This document shows, one piece after another, positions 7,441 to 14,105 of a stretch of 14,143 nt of DNA. The translations under genes were made by a program, and so were the position numbers. This stretch comes from an uncultured Lachnospiraceae bacterium. GTDB lineage: Bacteria; Bacillota; Clostridia; Lachnospirales; Lachnospiraceae. The number at the start of each line of letters is the position of its first letter. The first letter of the stretch is position 1. Location: the NCBI GenBank assembly GCA_910577445.1, contig CAJTMZ010000105.1, positions 1 to 14,143 of the forward strand. The letters are read 5' to 3'. Under the pieces are notes generated by a model. That model was not told the origin of the DNA. It saw only the letters and a program-made list of their open reading frames with translations, and did no database searches.

Positions 7441-7469
7441 AATATATAACAGTGTTAAAACATTGTCAA
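7441..7469 (-). promoter_or_regulatory. rex promoter (-35/-10)
   Basis: On the minus strand a perfect -35 box TTGACA (complement of 7464-7469) and a -10 box TATATT (complement of 7441-7446, 5/6) are separated by exactly 17 bases. The -10 box is 64 bases upstream of the rex GTG. No other gene lies between, so this is the likely promoter of rex and the genes behind it. Confidence 0.7.
7452..7469. promoter_or_regulatory. Probable Rex operator overlapping the rex -35 box
   Basis: Read on the minus strand, the 18 bases are TTGACAA-TGTT-TTAACAC. The Rex site known from Gram-positive bacteria is TTGTTAA-N4-TTAACAA. The half-sites match at 5/7 and 6/7 positions with the correct 4-base spacer. The site covers the whole -35 hexamer and part of the spacer, so bound Rex would block RNA polymerase. 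This is an inference from the known consensus; part of the left-half match is the -35 box itself. Confidence 0.5.
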
Positions 7470-7470
7470 T

Positions 7471-7495
7471 TCAATGGAATTTTTAATTCCATTGA
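7471..7495. repeat. 25-base inverted repeat between the divergent rex and ABC-F -35 boxes
   Basis: TCAATGGAATT (7471-7481) and AATTCCATTGA (7485-7495) are perfect inverted repeats around a TTT centre. The repeat starts 2 bases from the rex -35 box and overlaps the first four bases of the ABC-F -35 box (7492-7497). That position suits a dimeric regulator acting on both promoters. As RNA it could also form an 11-bp hairpin, but it lies upstream of both predicted transcription starts. The regulator is unknown; it does not resemble the Rex site. Confidence 0.6.
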
Positions 7496-7520
7496 CATTC
7501 CCTTTTCCTGTATGTAAACT
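7492..7520 (+). promoter_or_regulatory. Promoter of the ABC-F gene
   Basis: A perfect -35 box TTGACA (7492-7497) is followed after 17 bases by TAAACT (7515-7520), a 4/6 match to the -10 consensus. Transcription would start near 7527 and give a leader of about 60 bases before the ATG at 7590. It is the best promoter visible on the plus strand ahead of this gene. Confidence 0.5.
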
Positions 7521-7550
7521 GATAAATGTTACCACCATAAGACTTTGTGC

Positions 7551-7565
7551 TTTATGTTACATAAA
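7551..7565. repeat. 15-base palindrome in the ABC-F leader
   Basis: TTTATGT (7551-7557) and ACATAAA (7559-7565) are perfect inverted arms around a single T. The one-base centre cannot form an RNA hairpin with the full stem, so a DNA-binding site downstream of the promoter is more likely than an attenuator. It lies 12 bases before the GAGGA ribosome binding site. In AT-rich DNA a palindrome of this size can also arise by chance. Confidence 0.35.
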
Positions 7566-7589
7566 ATGTAGTGAAACGAGGAACCCGAA

Positions 7590-9503
7590 ATGATTTTATC
7601 ATGTCAGAATATATCGAAATCCTTTAACGGGGAGAACCTGTTAAGCAAGGTCTCCTTCCACATTGAAGATTATGAAAAAGTCGCCGTTGTAGGAATCAAC
7701 GGCGCCGGAAAAACCACCCTGCTCCGCATTATCGTAGGCGAGCTTGCCCCTGACGAGGGCCTTGTCGCCCTCTCTAAGGGAAAAACCTTCGGCTACCTTG
7801 CCCAGAACCAGAACGTGGACAGCGAAAATACCCTTTACGACGAGATGCAGACCGCAAAAGCCGAGGTCATTGCCCTGGAAGAAAAAATACGGGAAACAGA
7901 GCTTGCCATGAAATCCGCCCAGGGACGCAGACTGGAAGAACTTATGGAAACCTATTCCCGGCTCACCCACTCCTTCGAGCTGGCGGGCGGCTATGCCTAT
8001 AAAAGCGAAATCACCGGCGTGTTAAAGGGCCTTGGCTTTTCGGAGGATACCTTCTCCAAGAAAGTATCCACCCTCTCCGGCGGTGAAAAAACCCGGACCG
8101 CTCTCGGAAAGCTCCTGCTTTTGAAACCCGATTTGATTATTCTGGACGAGCCTACCAACCATCTGGACTTAAATTCCATTGCCTGGCTGGAGACCTACCT
8201 GCTAAATTATAAGGGGGCCGTTCTCATTGTATCCCACGACCGTTATTTTCTGGATAAAATCGCCGGAAAAATTATTGAGATTGACCAGGGCGCGGCCGCT
8301 TCTTTTACGGGAAATTACTCCGATTACGCCGTAAAGAGAGAACAGCTCCGCAGCGCCGCCTTAAACGCTTACTTAAAACAGCAGCAGGAAATCAAACACC
8401 AGGAGGCGGTGATTGAAAAACTGCGTTCCTTTAACCGGGAAAAATCCATCAAACGGGCCGAAAGCCGAGAAAAAATGCTTCAAAAAATGGAAGTTCTTGA
8501 AAAGCCCACCGAGGCCGCCACGGACATTCATATGACGCTCACGCCAAAAGTGGTAAGCGGCAACGACGTCATGCACATCGAAGGGCTGTCCAAGTCTTTC
8601 GGAAACCGGCAGCTCTTTTCGGATATCGGTATGGATATCAAGCGGGGAGAACATGTGGCCGTTATCGGCGACAACGGCACCGGCAAAACCACTATCCTGA
8701 AAATCATCAACGGGCTGCTTGACGCGGACGGCGGAGAAATTACCCTTGGAACCAACGTGCATATCGGATACTATGACCAGGAGCACCATGTTCTCCATAT
8801 GGATAAAACTCTTTTTGACGAAATATCGGACGAATATCCTTACCTGAATCAGACGGAAATCCGCAATACCCTGGCCGCCTTTCTGTTTACGGGGGACGAC
8901 GTTTACAAGCAGATTGGCAATTTGAGCGGCGGGGAGCGGGGACGTATATCCCTAGCCAAGCTGATGCTTTCGGAGGCCAACTTCCTTATCCTTGACGAGC
9001 CAACCAACCATTTGGACATTACCTCAAAGGAGATTCTGGAGGACGCCTTAAATTCTTACGAGGGCACCGTCCTTTACGTGTCCCATGACCGTTATTTTAT
9101 CAACCGCACCGCCGGTCGTATTCTGGATTTGCGGGACGGGAAACTTACCGGATACCTGGGAAATTACGACTACTATCTGGAAAAAAGACTGGCCCAGAAC
9201 GAGGCCCAGCCTTCCTGGAGCGTTTCTTCCCAGAATAAGGATACTGCGCCCTCCGACAGCAAGCTGGACTGGCAGGCAAAAAAAGAGCAGCAGGCAAAGG
9301 CCCGGAAAAGGGAAAATGATTTGAAAAAATGCGAGGACACCATAGCCCTTCTGGAAAAGGAAATCGCCGATATTGAAAGCGACATGGCGCTTCCCGAAAA
9401 CGCTACCAACGCCTCAAAGCTTCAGGAACTTTCCTCCCGTCAGGAGGAAATCAACGACAGGCTTTTATCCCTCTATGAAAAGTGGGAAGAACTGTCCTCA
9501 TAA
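7590..9503 (+). CDS. ABC-F family ATPase (YdiF-like)
   Basis: This 637-residue soluble protein has two ATP-binding cassettes in one chain and no membrane segments, the ABC-F layout. Cassette 1 has Walker A GINGAGKTT (35-43), signature LSGGE (162-166), DEPTNHLD (186-193) and His216. Cassette 2 has Walker A GDNGTGKTT (360-368), LSGGE (445-449), DEPTNHLD (469-476) and His499. Between them is a charged helical linker (about 240-315), and residues 545-637 form a Lys/Glu-rich coiled-coil C-terminal extension. ABC-F proteins bind the ribosomal E site and act in translation; some give antibiotic resistance. Length, C-terminal extension and the neighbouring rex gene point to the housekeeping YdiF group of B. 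subtilis rather than to a resistance protein. GAGGA (7578-7582) lies 7 bases before the ATG. All catalytic motifs are intact. Confidence 0.93.
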   Translation: MILSCQNISKSFNGENLLSKVSFHIEDYEKVAVVGINGAGKTTLLRIIVGELAPDEGLVALSKGKTFGYLAQNQNVDSENTLYDEMQTAKAEVIALEEKIRETELAMKSAQGRRLEELMETYSRLTHSFELAGGYAYKSEITGVLKGLGFSEDTFSKKVSTLSGGEKTRTALGKLLLLKPDLIILDEPTNHLDLNSIAWLETYLLNYKGAVLIVSHDRYFLDKIAGKIIEIDQGAAASFTGNYSDYAVKREQLRSAALNAYLKQQQEIKHQEAVIEKLRSFNREKSIKRAESREKMLQKMEVLEKPTEAATDIHMTLTPKVVSGNDVMHIEGLSKSFGNRQLFSDIGMDIKRGEHVAVIGDNGTGKTTILKIINGLLDADGGEITLGTNVHIGYYDQEHHVLHMDKTLFDEISDEYPYLNQTEIRNTLAAFLFTGDDVYKQIGNLSGGERGRISLAKLMLSEANFLILDEPTNHLDITSKEILEDALNSYEGTVLYVSHDRYFINRTAGRILDLRDGKLTGYLGNYDYYLEKRLAQNEAQPSWSVSSQNKDTAPSDSKLDWQAKKEQQAKARKRENDLKKCEDTIALLEKEIADIESDMALPENATNASKLQELSSRQEEINDRLLSLYEKWEELSS

Positions 9504-9525
9504 ACCAGAATACAGAAAGTTTAAA

Positions 9526-9552
9526 AGGGAGACCGTCGGCCGCAGTCTCCCT
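9526..9552. terminator. Bidirectional terminator between the ABC-F gene and icd
   Basis: AGGGAGAC (9526-9533) and GTCTCCCT (9545-9552) form a perfect 8-bp stem around an 11-base GC-rich loop. A T-rich tract follows on the plus strand (to 9565), and TTTAAACTTTC follows on the minus strand. It fills the 60-base gap between the convergent stop codons and can serve both genes. Confidence 0.8.
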
Positions 9553-9563
9553 CTGTTTACTTT

Positions 9564-10769
9564 TTAAAGGGAATCAAAGGTTTCCCTGATAGCTTTTATG
9601 AAATCCAGGCTGTTCAAAATAACCGGATTCTCACAGGTAGAAATCAGAGAAAGGCTCTTTGTCATCTTTCCGTCCTCCACCGTCTTAATACATGCCTTTT
9701 CCAGCTTATCCGCAAAGGCGGAAAGCTCCGGAATATTGTCAAGTTCTCCCCTCTTTCGCAAAGCCCCTGTCCACGCAAAAATGGTAGCGATGGAATTGGT
9801 GGAGGTTTCCTCCCCTTTCAGATGCTTATAGTAATGGCGCTGCACCGTTCCGTGAGCCGCCTCATACTCGTATACCCCGTCCGGCGATACCAGAACGGAA
9901 GTCATCATGGAAAGGTCGCCATAAGCGGTAGCCACCATATCCGACATCACGTCGCCGTCATAGTTCTTACAGGCCCATATAAAACCGCCCTCGGAGCGGA
10001 TAACCCGCGCAACCGCGTCGTCAATCAGTGTGTAAAAATACTCGATTTGAAGCTCCTCAAATTTCGCCTTATACTCAGCGTCAAAAATTTCCTGGAAAAT
10101 ATCCTTAAAGGTATGGTCGTATTTCTTGGAAATGGTATCCTTGGTGGCAAACCACAAATCCTGCTTTGTGTCGATTGCATAGTTAAAACATGCCCTGGCA
10201 AAGCTGGAAATCGACTTTTCCGTGTTGTGAATGCCCTGAAGGATTCCCGCGCCGTCAAAGGTATGAATCAGTTCCCTTACCTGCGTGCCGTCCTCCGCAG
10301 TGAACACCAGTTCCGCCTTTCCCTTTCCCGGAACCTTGATTTCCGTATTCTTATACACGTCACCGTAAGCATGACGGGCGATGGTAATGGGCTTTGTCCA
10401 GTTTTTTACATAAGGAACAATTCCCTTTATTAAAATAGGCGCGCGGAAAACCGTACCGTCCAAAATCGCCCTTATGGTTCCGTTGGGGCTCTTCCACATT
10501 TCCTTTAAATTGTACTCTGTCATTCTCGCCCCGTTTGGCGTAATGGTCGCGCATTTAACGGCTACCCCGTATTTCTTCGTGGCCTCGGCGCTGTCTATCG
10601 TCACCTGGTCGTCAGTTTTGTTTCTGTGCTCAAGCCCCAAATCATAGTACTCCGTCTTTAAATCAATATAGGGGAGCAAAAGTTCGTCTTTAATCATCTG
10701 CCAGAGGATTCTGGTCATTTCATCTCCGTCCATCTCCACAAGAGGCGTAATCATTTTAATTTTTTCCAT
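9564..10769 (-). CDS. icd: NADP-dependent isocitrate dehydrogenase (dimeric, eukaryote-like type)
   Basis: The enzyme oxidatively decarboxylates isocitrate to 2-oxoglutarate with reduction of NADP+. With the chosen start it has 401 residues. Family blocks are PLVEMDGDEMTRILW, CATITPNGARMTEYNLKEMW, KSPNGTIRAILDGTVFR, TKPITIARHAYGD, NYDGDVMSDMVATAYG (the isocitrate/isopropylmalate dehydrogenase signature) and EAAHGTVQRHYYKHL, whose Arg-His pair is typical of NADP use. The sequence is of the eukaryote-like dimeric type, not the E. coli Icd type. An in-frame ATG 4 codons upstream (10779-10781) has AAAGG touching it with no spacer. The ATG at 10769 has GGATG about 9 bases ahead and gives the usual N-terminus MEKIKM, so I prefer it. 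It follows the GntR gene with a 90-base gap that shows no clear promoter or terminator, so read-through from the citrate synthase operon is likely. Confidence 0.96.
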   Translation of the reverse strand: MEKIKMITPLVEMDGDEMTRILWQMIKDELLLPYIDLKTEYYDLGLEHRNKTDDQVTIDSAEATKKYGVAVKCATITPNGARMTEYNLKEMWKSPNGTIRAILDGTVFRAPILIKGIVPYVKNWTKPITIARHAYGDVYKNTEIKVPGKGKAELVFTAEDGTQVRELIHTFDGAGILQGIHNTEKSISSFARACFNYAIDTKQDLWFATKDTISKKYDHTFKDIFQEIFDAEYKAKFEELQIEYFYTLIDDAVARVIRSEGGFIWACKNYDGDVMSDMVATAYGDLSMMTSVLVSPDGVYEYEAAHGTVQRHYYKHLKGEETSTNSIATIFAWTGALRKRGELDNIPELSAFADKLEKACIKTVEDGKMTKSLSLISTCENPVILNSLDFIKAIRETFDSL

Positions 10770-10859
10770 ACCTGTTTTCATCCTTTCTTTTCACCTTATT
10801 CCGCTTTATGACGCGCCCGTACGGCCATCCGTTTCTTAAAACTATGCAGTTTAGCTTTT

Positions 10860-11543
10860 TCACTTAAAAAAATCATGGAGCCCGTTTTTAACTATATTAT
10901 CATAGGCATTGTTCACGTGGCAAGTGGCAAGCCTCTCCGCCTCGTCGGGCCGCCCGGCCTTAATCGCCTCCATAATGCTTTGATGCTCCTCATTGGAAGC
11001 CTGTCCCCTGTCTTTTGTGGAAAGGGTTTTTTTGCGGATTCTGATTACATACTGGTGGAAGTCCTGCAAAAGATTCTGCAGCATCTTGGAATCGCAGGCT
11101 TCATATAAAATGTGATGAAACCGGTTATCCAGTTCCGCCATCTGCTCCATGTGTCCTTTGGCGGCGTGAAATCTGGCCAGGTACACGTTTTCCTCCATCT
11201 CCTCCATCTGCTCCGGCGTAATATGCTCCGTGGCAAGCCGGGCGCACATACCCTCCAGGGAAGAACGTATCATATAAATATCCTTCACATCCTTTGCCGT
11301 AATGCCCGTCACATAAGCGCCCTTGTTGGGTACAATCTGTATCAGCCCTTCCAGCTCAAGCTGCCGGAAGGCTTCCCGCACGGGCGTCCGGCTGACCCCC
11401 AGCTCTTCCCCGATGGCAACCTCCTTTAATTCCTCGTTTTCCTTATACTTTCCGTTTAAGATATCCTCCCGCAGCTTGTGGAACACCCTGCCCCTTAAAG
11501 AATATTTGTCCGTCACTTCCTGTTTTAAATCATATTTGCTCAT
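10860..11543 (-). CDS. GntR-family transcriptional regulator, FCD subfamily
   Basis: The 227-residue protein has a winged helix-turn-helix at about residues 16-80 (LREDILNGKYKENEELKEV, then GVSRTPVREAFRQLELEGLI and VPNKGAYV) and an all-helical FCD ligand domain at about 85-220. The FCD metal-binding residues are visible as Asp139 and His143 in LDNRFHH, His187 in NEEHQSI and His209 in ATCHVNN. FCD regulators sense small carboxylates through this metal. Between a citrate-forming and an isocitrate-using enzyme, citrate or a related acid is a reasonable ligand, but that is inference. The start lies 34 bases after the upstream gene's stop with only a weak AAGTGA ribosome site, so it is probably co-transcribed. 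The matching operator at 13023-13041 on the operon promoter supports autoregulation. Confidence 0.93.
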   Translation of the reverse strand: MSKYDLKQEVTDKYSLRGRVFHKLREDILNGKYKENEELKEVAIGEELGVSRTPVREAFRQLELEGLIQIVPNKGAYVTGITAKDVKDIYMIRSSLEGMCARLATEHITPEQMEEMEENVYLARFHAAKGHMEQMAELDNRFHHILYEACDSKMLQNLLQDFHQYVIRIRKKTLSTKDRGQASNEEHQSIMEAIKAGRPDEAERLATCHVNNAYDNIVKNGLHDFFK

Positions 11544-11577
11544 TTTGTTTTCACTTGCTTTCTAAATTTTTTATTCA

Positions 11578-12990
11578 TCACTTTAAGGAAATTCCAAGCT
11601 TTCCACACACTTCTTCAAGCTGCCGGGTCAGCTCGCCGTCCGTGATTACCGTCACACGACCGTCCTCATACTGCTTATCCACCCACTTTTTGATTTCCAT
11701 CACAACGGGGCTGTTCTTATCAAGCCGCTTTTCGCCGGTCAGTTTAAAATAAGTATTAATCCAATGCGCAATTCCCGCAAGCCCCGACGTATTAGACACT
11801 GCGCACAGCACCGGCCTGTTTAAAAATTTGTCCGTATCAAAAATGTTGTAAATTTCCTCGTTTTTCAAAAGACCGTCCGCATGGATGCCCGCTCTTGTCA
11901 CATTGAAATTCTTTCCGGCAAAAGGCGTTCTCTCCGGGATGTGATAGCCTATTTCCTTCTCGTAATACTCCGCAAGCTCCGTAATCACCGTGGTGTCCAT
12001 CCCGTTCAAATCGCCCTTTAACTGCGCGTATTCAAACACCATAGCCTCCAGAGGCGTATTTCCGGTCCGTTCCCCAATCCCGAACAAAGAAGTGTTTACG
12101 CCGCAGCAGCCGTACAGCCATGCCGTGGTAGAGTTGACCACCGCCTTATAAAAATCATTGTGTCCGTGCCATTCAATCAGCTCGTGAGGTACGCCCGCAT
12201 GGGTGTGCAGCGCATAAATAATCCCCTGGACACTTCTCGGGATAACCGCACCCGGATAGTTGACCCCGTAGCCCATGGTATCGCAGGCTCTCACTTTAAT
12301 GGGGATTCGGTATTCCTCCATCAGCTTCATAAGCTCTAAGCAGAAAGGAACCACATATCCGTAAATATCCGCTCTGGTTATGTCCTCAAGATGGCACCTT
12401 ACGCTGATTCCCTCCTCCAGACATTCCTTCACCACGCTCAGATAATGCTCCATCGCCTGCCGTCTGGTCATTTTAAGCTTTAAGAAGATATGATAATCGG
12501 AACAGCTTACCAAAATTCCGGTTTCCTTCATGCCAATCTCCTTCACCAGCTTAAAATCCTCTTTGCTGGCGCGTATCCAACTGGTGACCTCCGGAAATTC
12601 ATATCCTTTTTCCATACATTTGTAGACGGCGTCCCTGTCCTTTTTGCTGTAGAGGAAAAATTCACTGGCGCGTATCATACCGTTGGGGCCGCCCAGACGA
12701 TGGAGGTAATCGTAAATCGCCACAATCTGCTCCGTGGTATAGGGCGCGCGGGACTGCTGTCCGTCCCGGAAAGTTGTATCGGTAATCCAGATATCTCTGG
12801 GCATATTATGCGGTACAATTCTGTCATTAAAAGGAATCTTGGGTACTTCAGAATAGGGAAACATATTCCGGAACACATTGGGCTTTTTTACGTCATCCAA
12901 TATGTACATATGCTCCTCGATTTCCAGCAGGTTATTTTTCGTGTTCAGCGACACCGGCCTGTCCATAAAAAATCTGTTCTCTTCAGCCAT
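11578..12990 (-). CDS. HMGL-family acyltransferase, probable Re-citrate synthase
   Basis: This 470-residue protein belongs to the HMGL-like/isopropylmalate-homocitrate synthase fold. The metal-binding motif ITDTTFRDGQQS begins at about residue 69 and contains the catalytic Arg-Asp. The HxH metal site is in EWHGHNDFYKAV (about 273-284) and the second signature is GIGERTGNTPLEAM (about 304-317). An extra N-terminal segment of about 65 residues precedes the barrel, and no LeuA-type regulatory domain is obvious. Such proteins are often annotated as isopropylmalate or homocitrate synthase. The operon with icd, and the similarity I recall to the Clostridium kluyveri type, favour Re-citrate synthase (acetyl-CoA plus oxaloacetate to citrate). 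A GTG one codon upstream (12991-12993) is also in frame, but GGAGG (complement of 12999-13003) is 8 bases from the ATG at 12990, the better start. The fold is certain; the substrate is inferred. Confidence 0.85.
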   Translation of the reverse strand: MAEENRFFMDRPVSLNTKNNLLEIEEHMYILDDVKKPNVFRNMFPYSEVPKIPFNDRIVPHNMPRDIWITDTTFRDGQQSRAPYTTEQIVAIYDYLHRLGGPNGMIRASEFFLYSKKDRDAVYKCMEKGYEFPEVTSWIRASKEDFKLVKEIGMKETGILVSCSDYHIFLKLKMTRRQAMEHYLSVVKECLEEGISVRCHLEDITRADIYGYVVPFCLELMKLMEEYRIPIKVRACDTMGYGVNYPGAVIPRSVQGIIYALHTHAGVPHELIEWHGHNDFYKAVVNSTTAWLYGCCGVNTSLFGIGERTGNTPLEAMVFEYAQLKGDLNGMDTTVITELAEYYEKEIGYHIPERTPFAGKNFNVTRAGIHADGLLKNEEIYNIFDTDKFLNRPVLCAVSNTSGLAGIAHWINTYFKLTGEKRLDKNSPVVMEIKKWVDKQYEDGRVTVITDGELTRQLEEVCGKLGISLK

Positions 12991-13022
12991 CACTTTCTCC
13001 TCCGCTTATTTTGTTCAAAACC

Positions 13023-13041
13023 TTGTATAATTGTATACAAT
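13023..13041. promoter_or_regulatory. Probable GntR/FCD operator on the citrate synthase operon promoter
   Basis: ATTGTATACAAT (13030-13041) is a perfect 12-base palindrome and fits the GntR/FadR-type pattern T-N-G-T-N-N-A-C-N-A. TTGTATA (13023-13029) and TATACAA (13034-13040) form a second, overlapping inverted repeat with a 4-base spacer. The palindrome covers the whole -10 box, so binding would repress. The GntR gene of this operon is the natural candidate to bind it. Confidence 0.65.
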
Positions 13042-13058
13042 GTGCTGGTTTCTGTCAA
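13030..13058 (-). promoter_or_regulatory. Promoter of the citrate synthase-gntR-icd operon
   Basis: On the minus strand a perfect TTGACA (complement of 13053-13058) and TACAAT (complement of 13030-13035, 5/6) are separated by exactly 17 bases. Transcription would start near 13023, giving a leader of about 33 bases before the ATG at 12990. Confidence 0.7.
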
Positions 13059-13126
13059 TCACTTAGAAGAAGTAAATTTTATCTAAATCCACCAATCTGT
13101 CGCACACAGGCATTTTATCCCCCGGC

Positions 13127-13172
13127 ATAAAGAAATACAGCCCCTTAAAATGCAATTACTGCTAAAGGGCTG
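13127..13172 (-). terminator. Terminator of the subtilase gene
   Basis: CAGCCCCTTA (13138-13147) pairs with TAAAGGGCTG (13163-13172) as a 10-position stem with one C/A mismatch on the plus strand, which is a G-U wobble on the minus strand. A T-rich tail (TATTTCTTTAT, complement of 13127-13137) follows in the minus direction. It lies 18 bases past the subtilase stop and separates that gene from the citrate synthase operon. Confidence 0.7.
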
Positions 13173-13190
13173 ATTTCCTTCTGAAGAATC

Positions 13191-14102
13191 TTATTTAAGC
13201 AGCTTATCAATCTGAACCATCCCCCATCCCTGCTTGTTCCAGGGTTCTTTCAAATCTCTGGAGGTATATAACAGCTTTTGCTTCGCCTGATTATTGGAGT
13301 AAAAGGGATACTTCTGAAGAAGCAGCGCCAAAGCCCCTGAAATAATGGGAGTCGCCATAGAAGTACCGCTCTTGGCAATATAAGCGTTTCGATAAGAGCG
13401 TCCCCTTCTGACAATCCCCGCGTTGCAGGAAACGATATCCGTACCGGGAGCCACCACATCCGGCTTTTTCATGGCATAGGGACTCGGGCCCCTGCCGGAA
13501 TACTCCTCACAGAGATGCTCCCTATTGCCGAAGTATCCACCCTCATGGCATCCTACCGTAATCACCTGCTTTCTCGCGCCAAGGGGAGATATTGTCATGG
13601 GGTCAGGCCCCATATTCCCGGCGGCGCATACCACAATAAGCCCTCTCTCCCACGCCTCGTCCACCATAGTCACAAGTCTTTCCATTCTTTCTCTGTCCGT
13701 GTGTTCGTCCATCCCGATAGAAATATTCAATATTCTGATATCATATCTCCGTATGTTGTCAAGAATCCACTGCATTCCCCGGACCATACTCTCGACATTT
13801 CCGTCCCCCCGGTAATCCAGCACTTTCCCTACAACCAGCCTGCCAAAAGGCGCTATTCCCCTGTATTTTCCCTTTGACAGACGTCCACTGCCGCACAGGC
13901 AGCCCGCCACGTGGGTACCATGACCGCTGTCGTCATACATATTCTGTTTATTATTTATAAAATCCCTGAAAGCAATAATTCTATTATCAAAATCAGGGTG
14001 GAAAGCCACCCCGGTATCCAGCATTGCTATGGTAACGCCCCTGTTCCCACAGGAAAAACAAAGCTCATCGCTGCATCCAACCTGCCATCTTACCCGAAGC
14101 AT
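13191..14102 (-). CDS. Subtilisin-like serine protease (S8 family), probably intracellular
   Basis: The 303-residue product is a compact S8 peptidase with an intact catalytic set: Asp29 in AMLDTGVAFHPDF, His61 in DDSGHGTHVAG, oxyanion Asn163 in CAAGNMGPDP and Ser248 in AKSGTSMATPIISG. The C-terminal block WGMVQIDKLL is usual for the family. There is no signal peptide, pro-domain or membrane segment, and it has nine cysteines, so a cytosolic protease like the intracellular subtilisins is more likely than a secreted one. The ATG at 14102 is the only sensible start: an in-frame stop lies at 14121-14123, and the next Met is just two residues before the catalytic Asp. The only ribosome site, GGGAG (complement of 14109-14113), is 6 bases upstream and lies inside the strong hairpin at 14106-14143. 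The gene has its own terminator and seems to be a single-gene unit. Confidence 0.92.
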   Translation of the reverse strand: MLRVRWQVGCSDELCFSCGNRGVTIAMLDTGVAFHPDFDNRIIAFRDFINNKQNMYDDSGHGTHVAGCLCGSGRLSKGKYRGIAPFGRLVVGKVLDYRGDGNVESMVRGMQWILDNIRRYDIRILNISIGMDEHTDRERMERLVTMVDEAWERGLIVVCAAGNMGPDPMTISPLGARKQVITVGCHEGGYFGNREHLCEEYSGRGPSPYAMKKPDVVAPGTDIVSCNAGIVRRGRSYRNAYIAKSGTSMATPIISGALALLLQKYPFYSNNQAKQKLLYTSRDLKEPWNKQGWGMVQIDKLLK

Positions 14103-14105
14103 AAA

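Noticed and set aside
7527..7589. An antibiotic-responsive attenuator or leader peptide before the ABC-F gene
   Set aside because: The predicted leader is only about 60 bases, shows no leader ORF and no terminator hairpin with a U-run, and the protein looks like the housekeeping YdiF type.
10770..10859. A separate promoter or GntR operator in front of icd
   Set aside because: I found no convincing -35/-10 pair and no TNGTNNACNA palindrome in the gap, only a short CCGTACGG palindrome. Read-through from the upstream genes is the simpler view.
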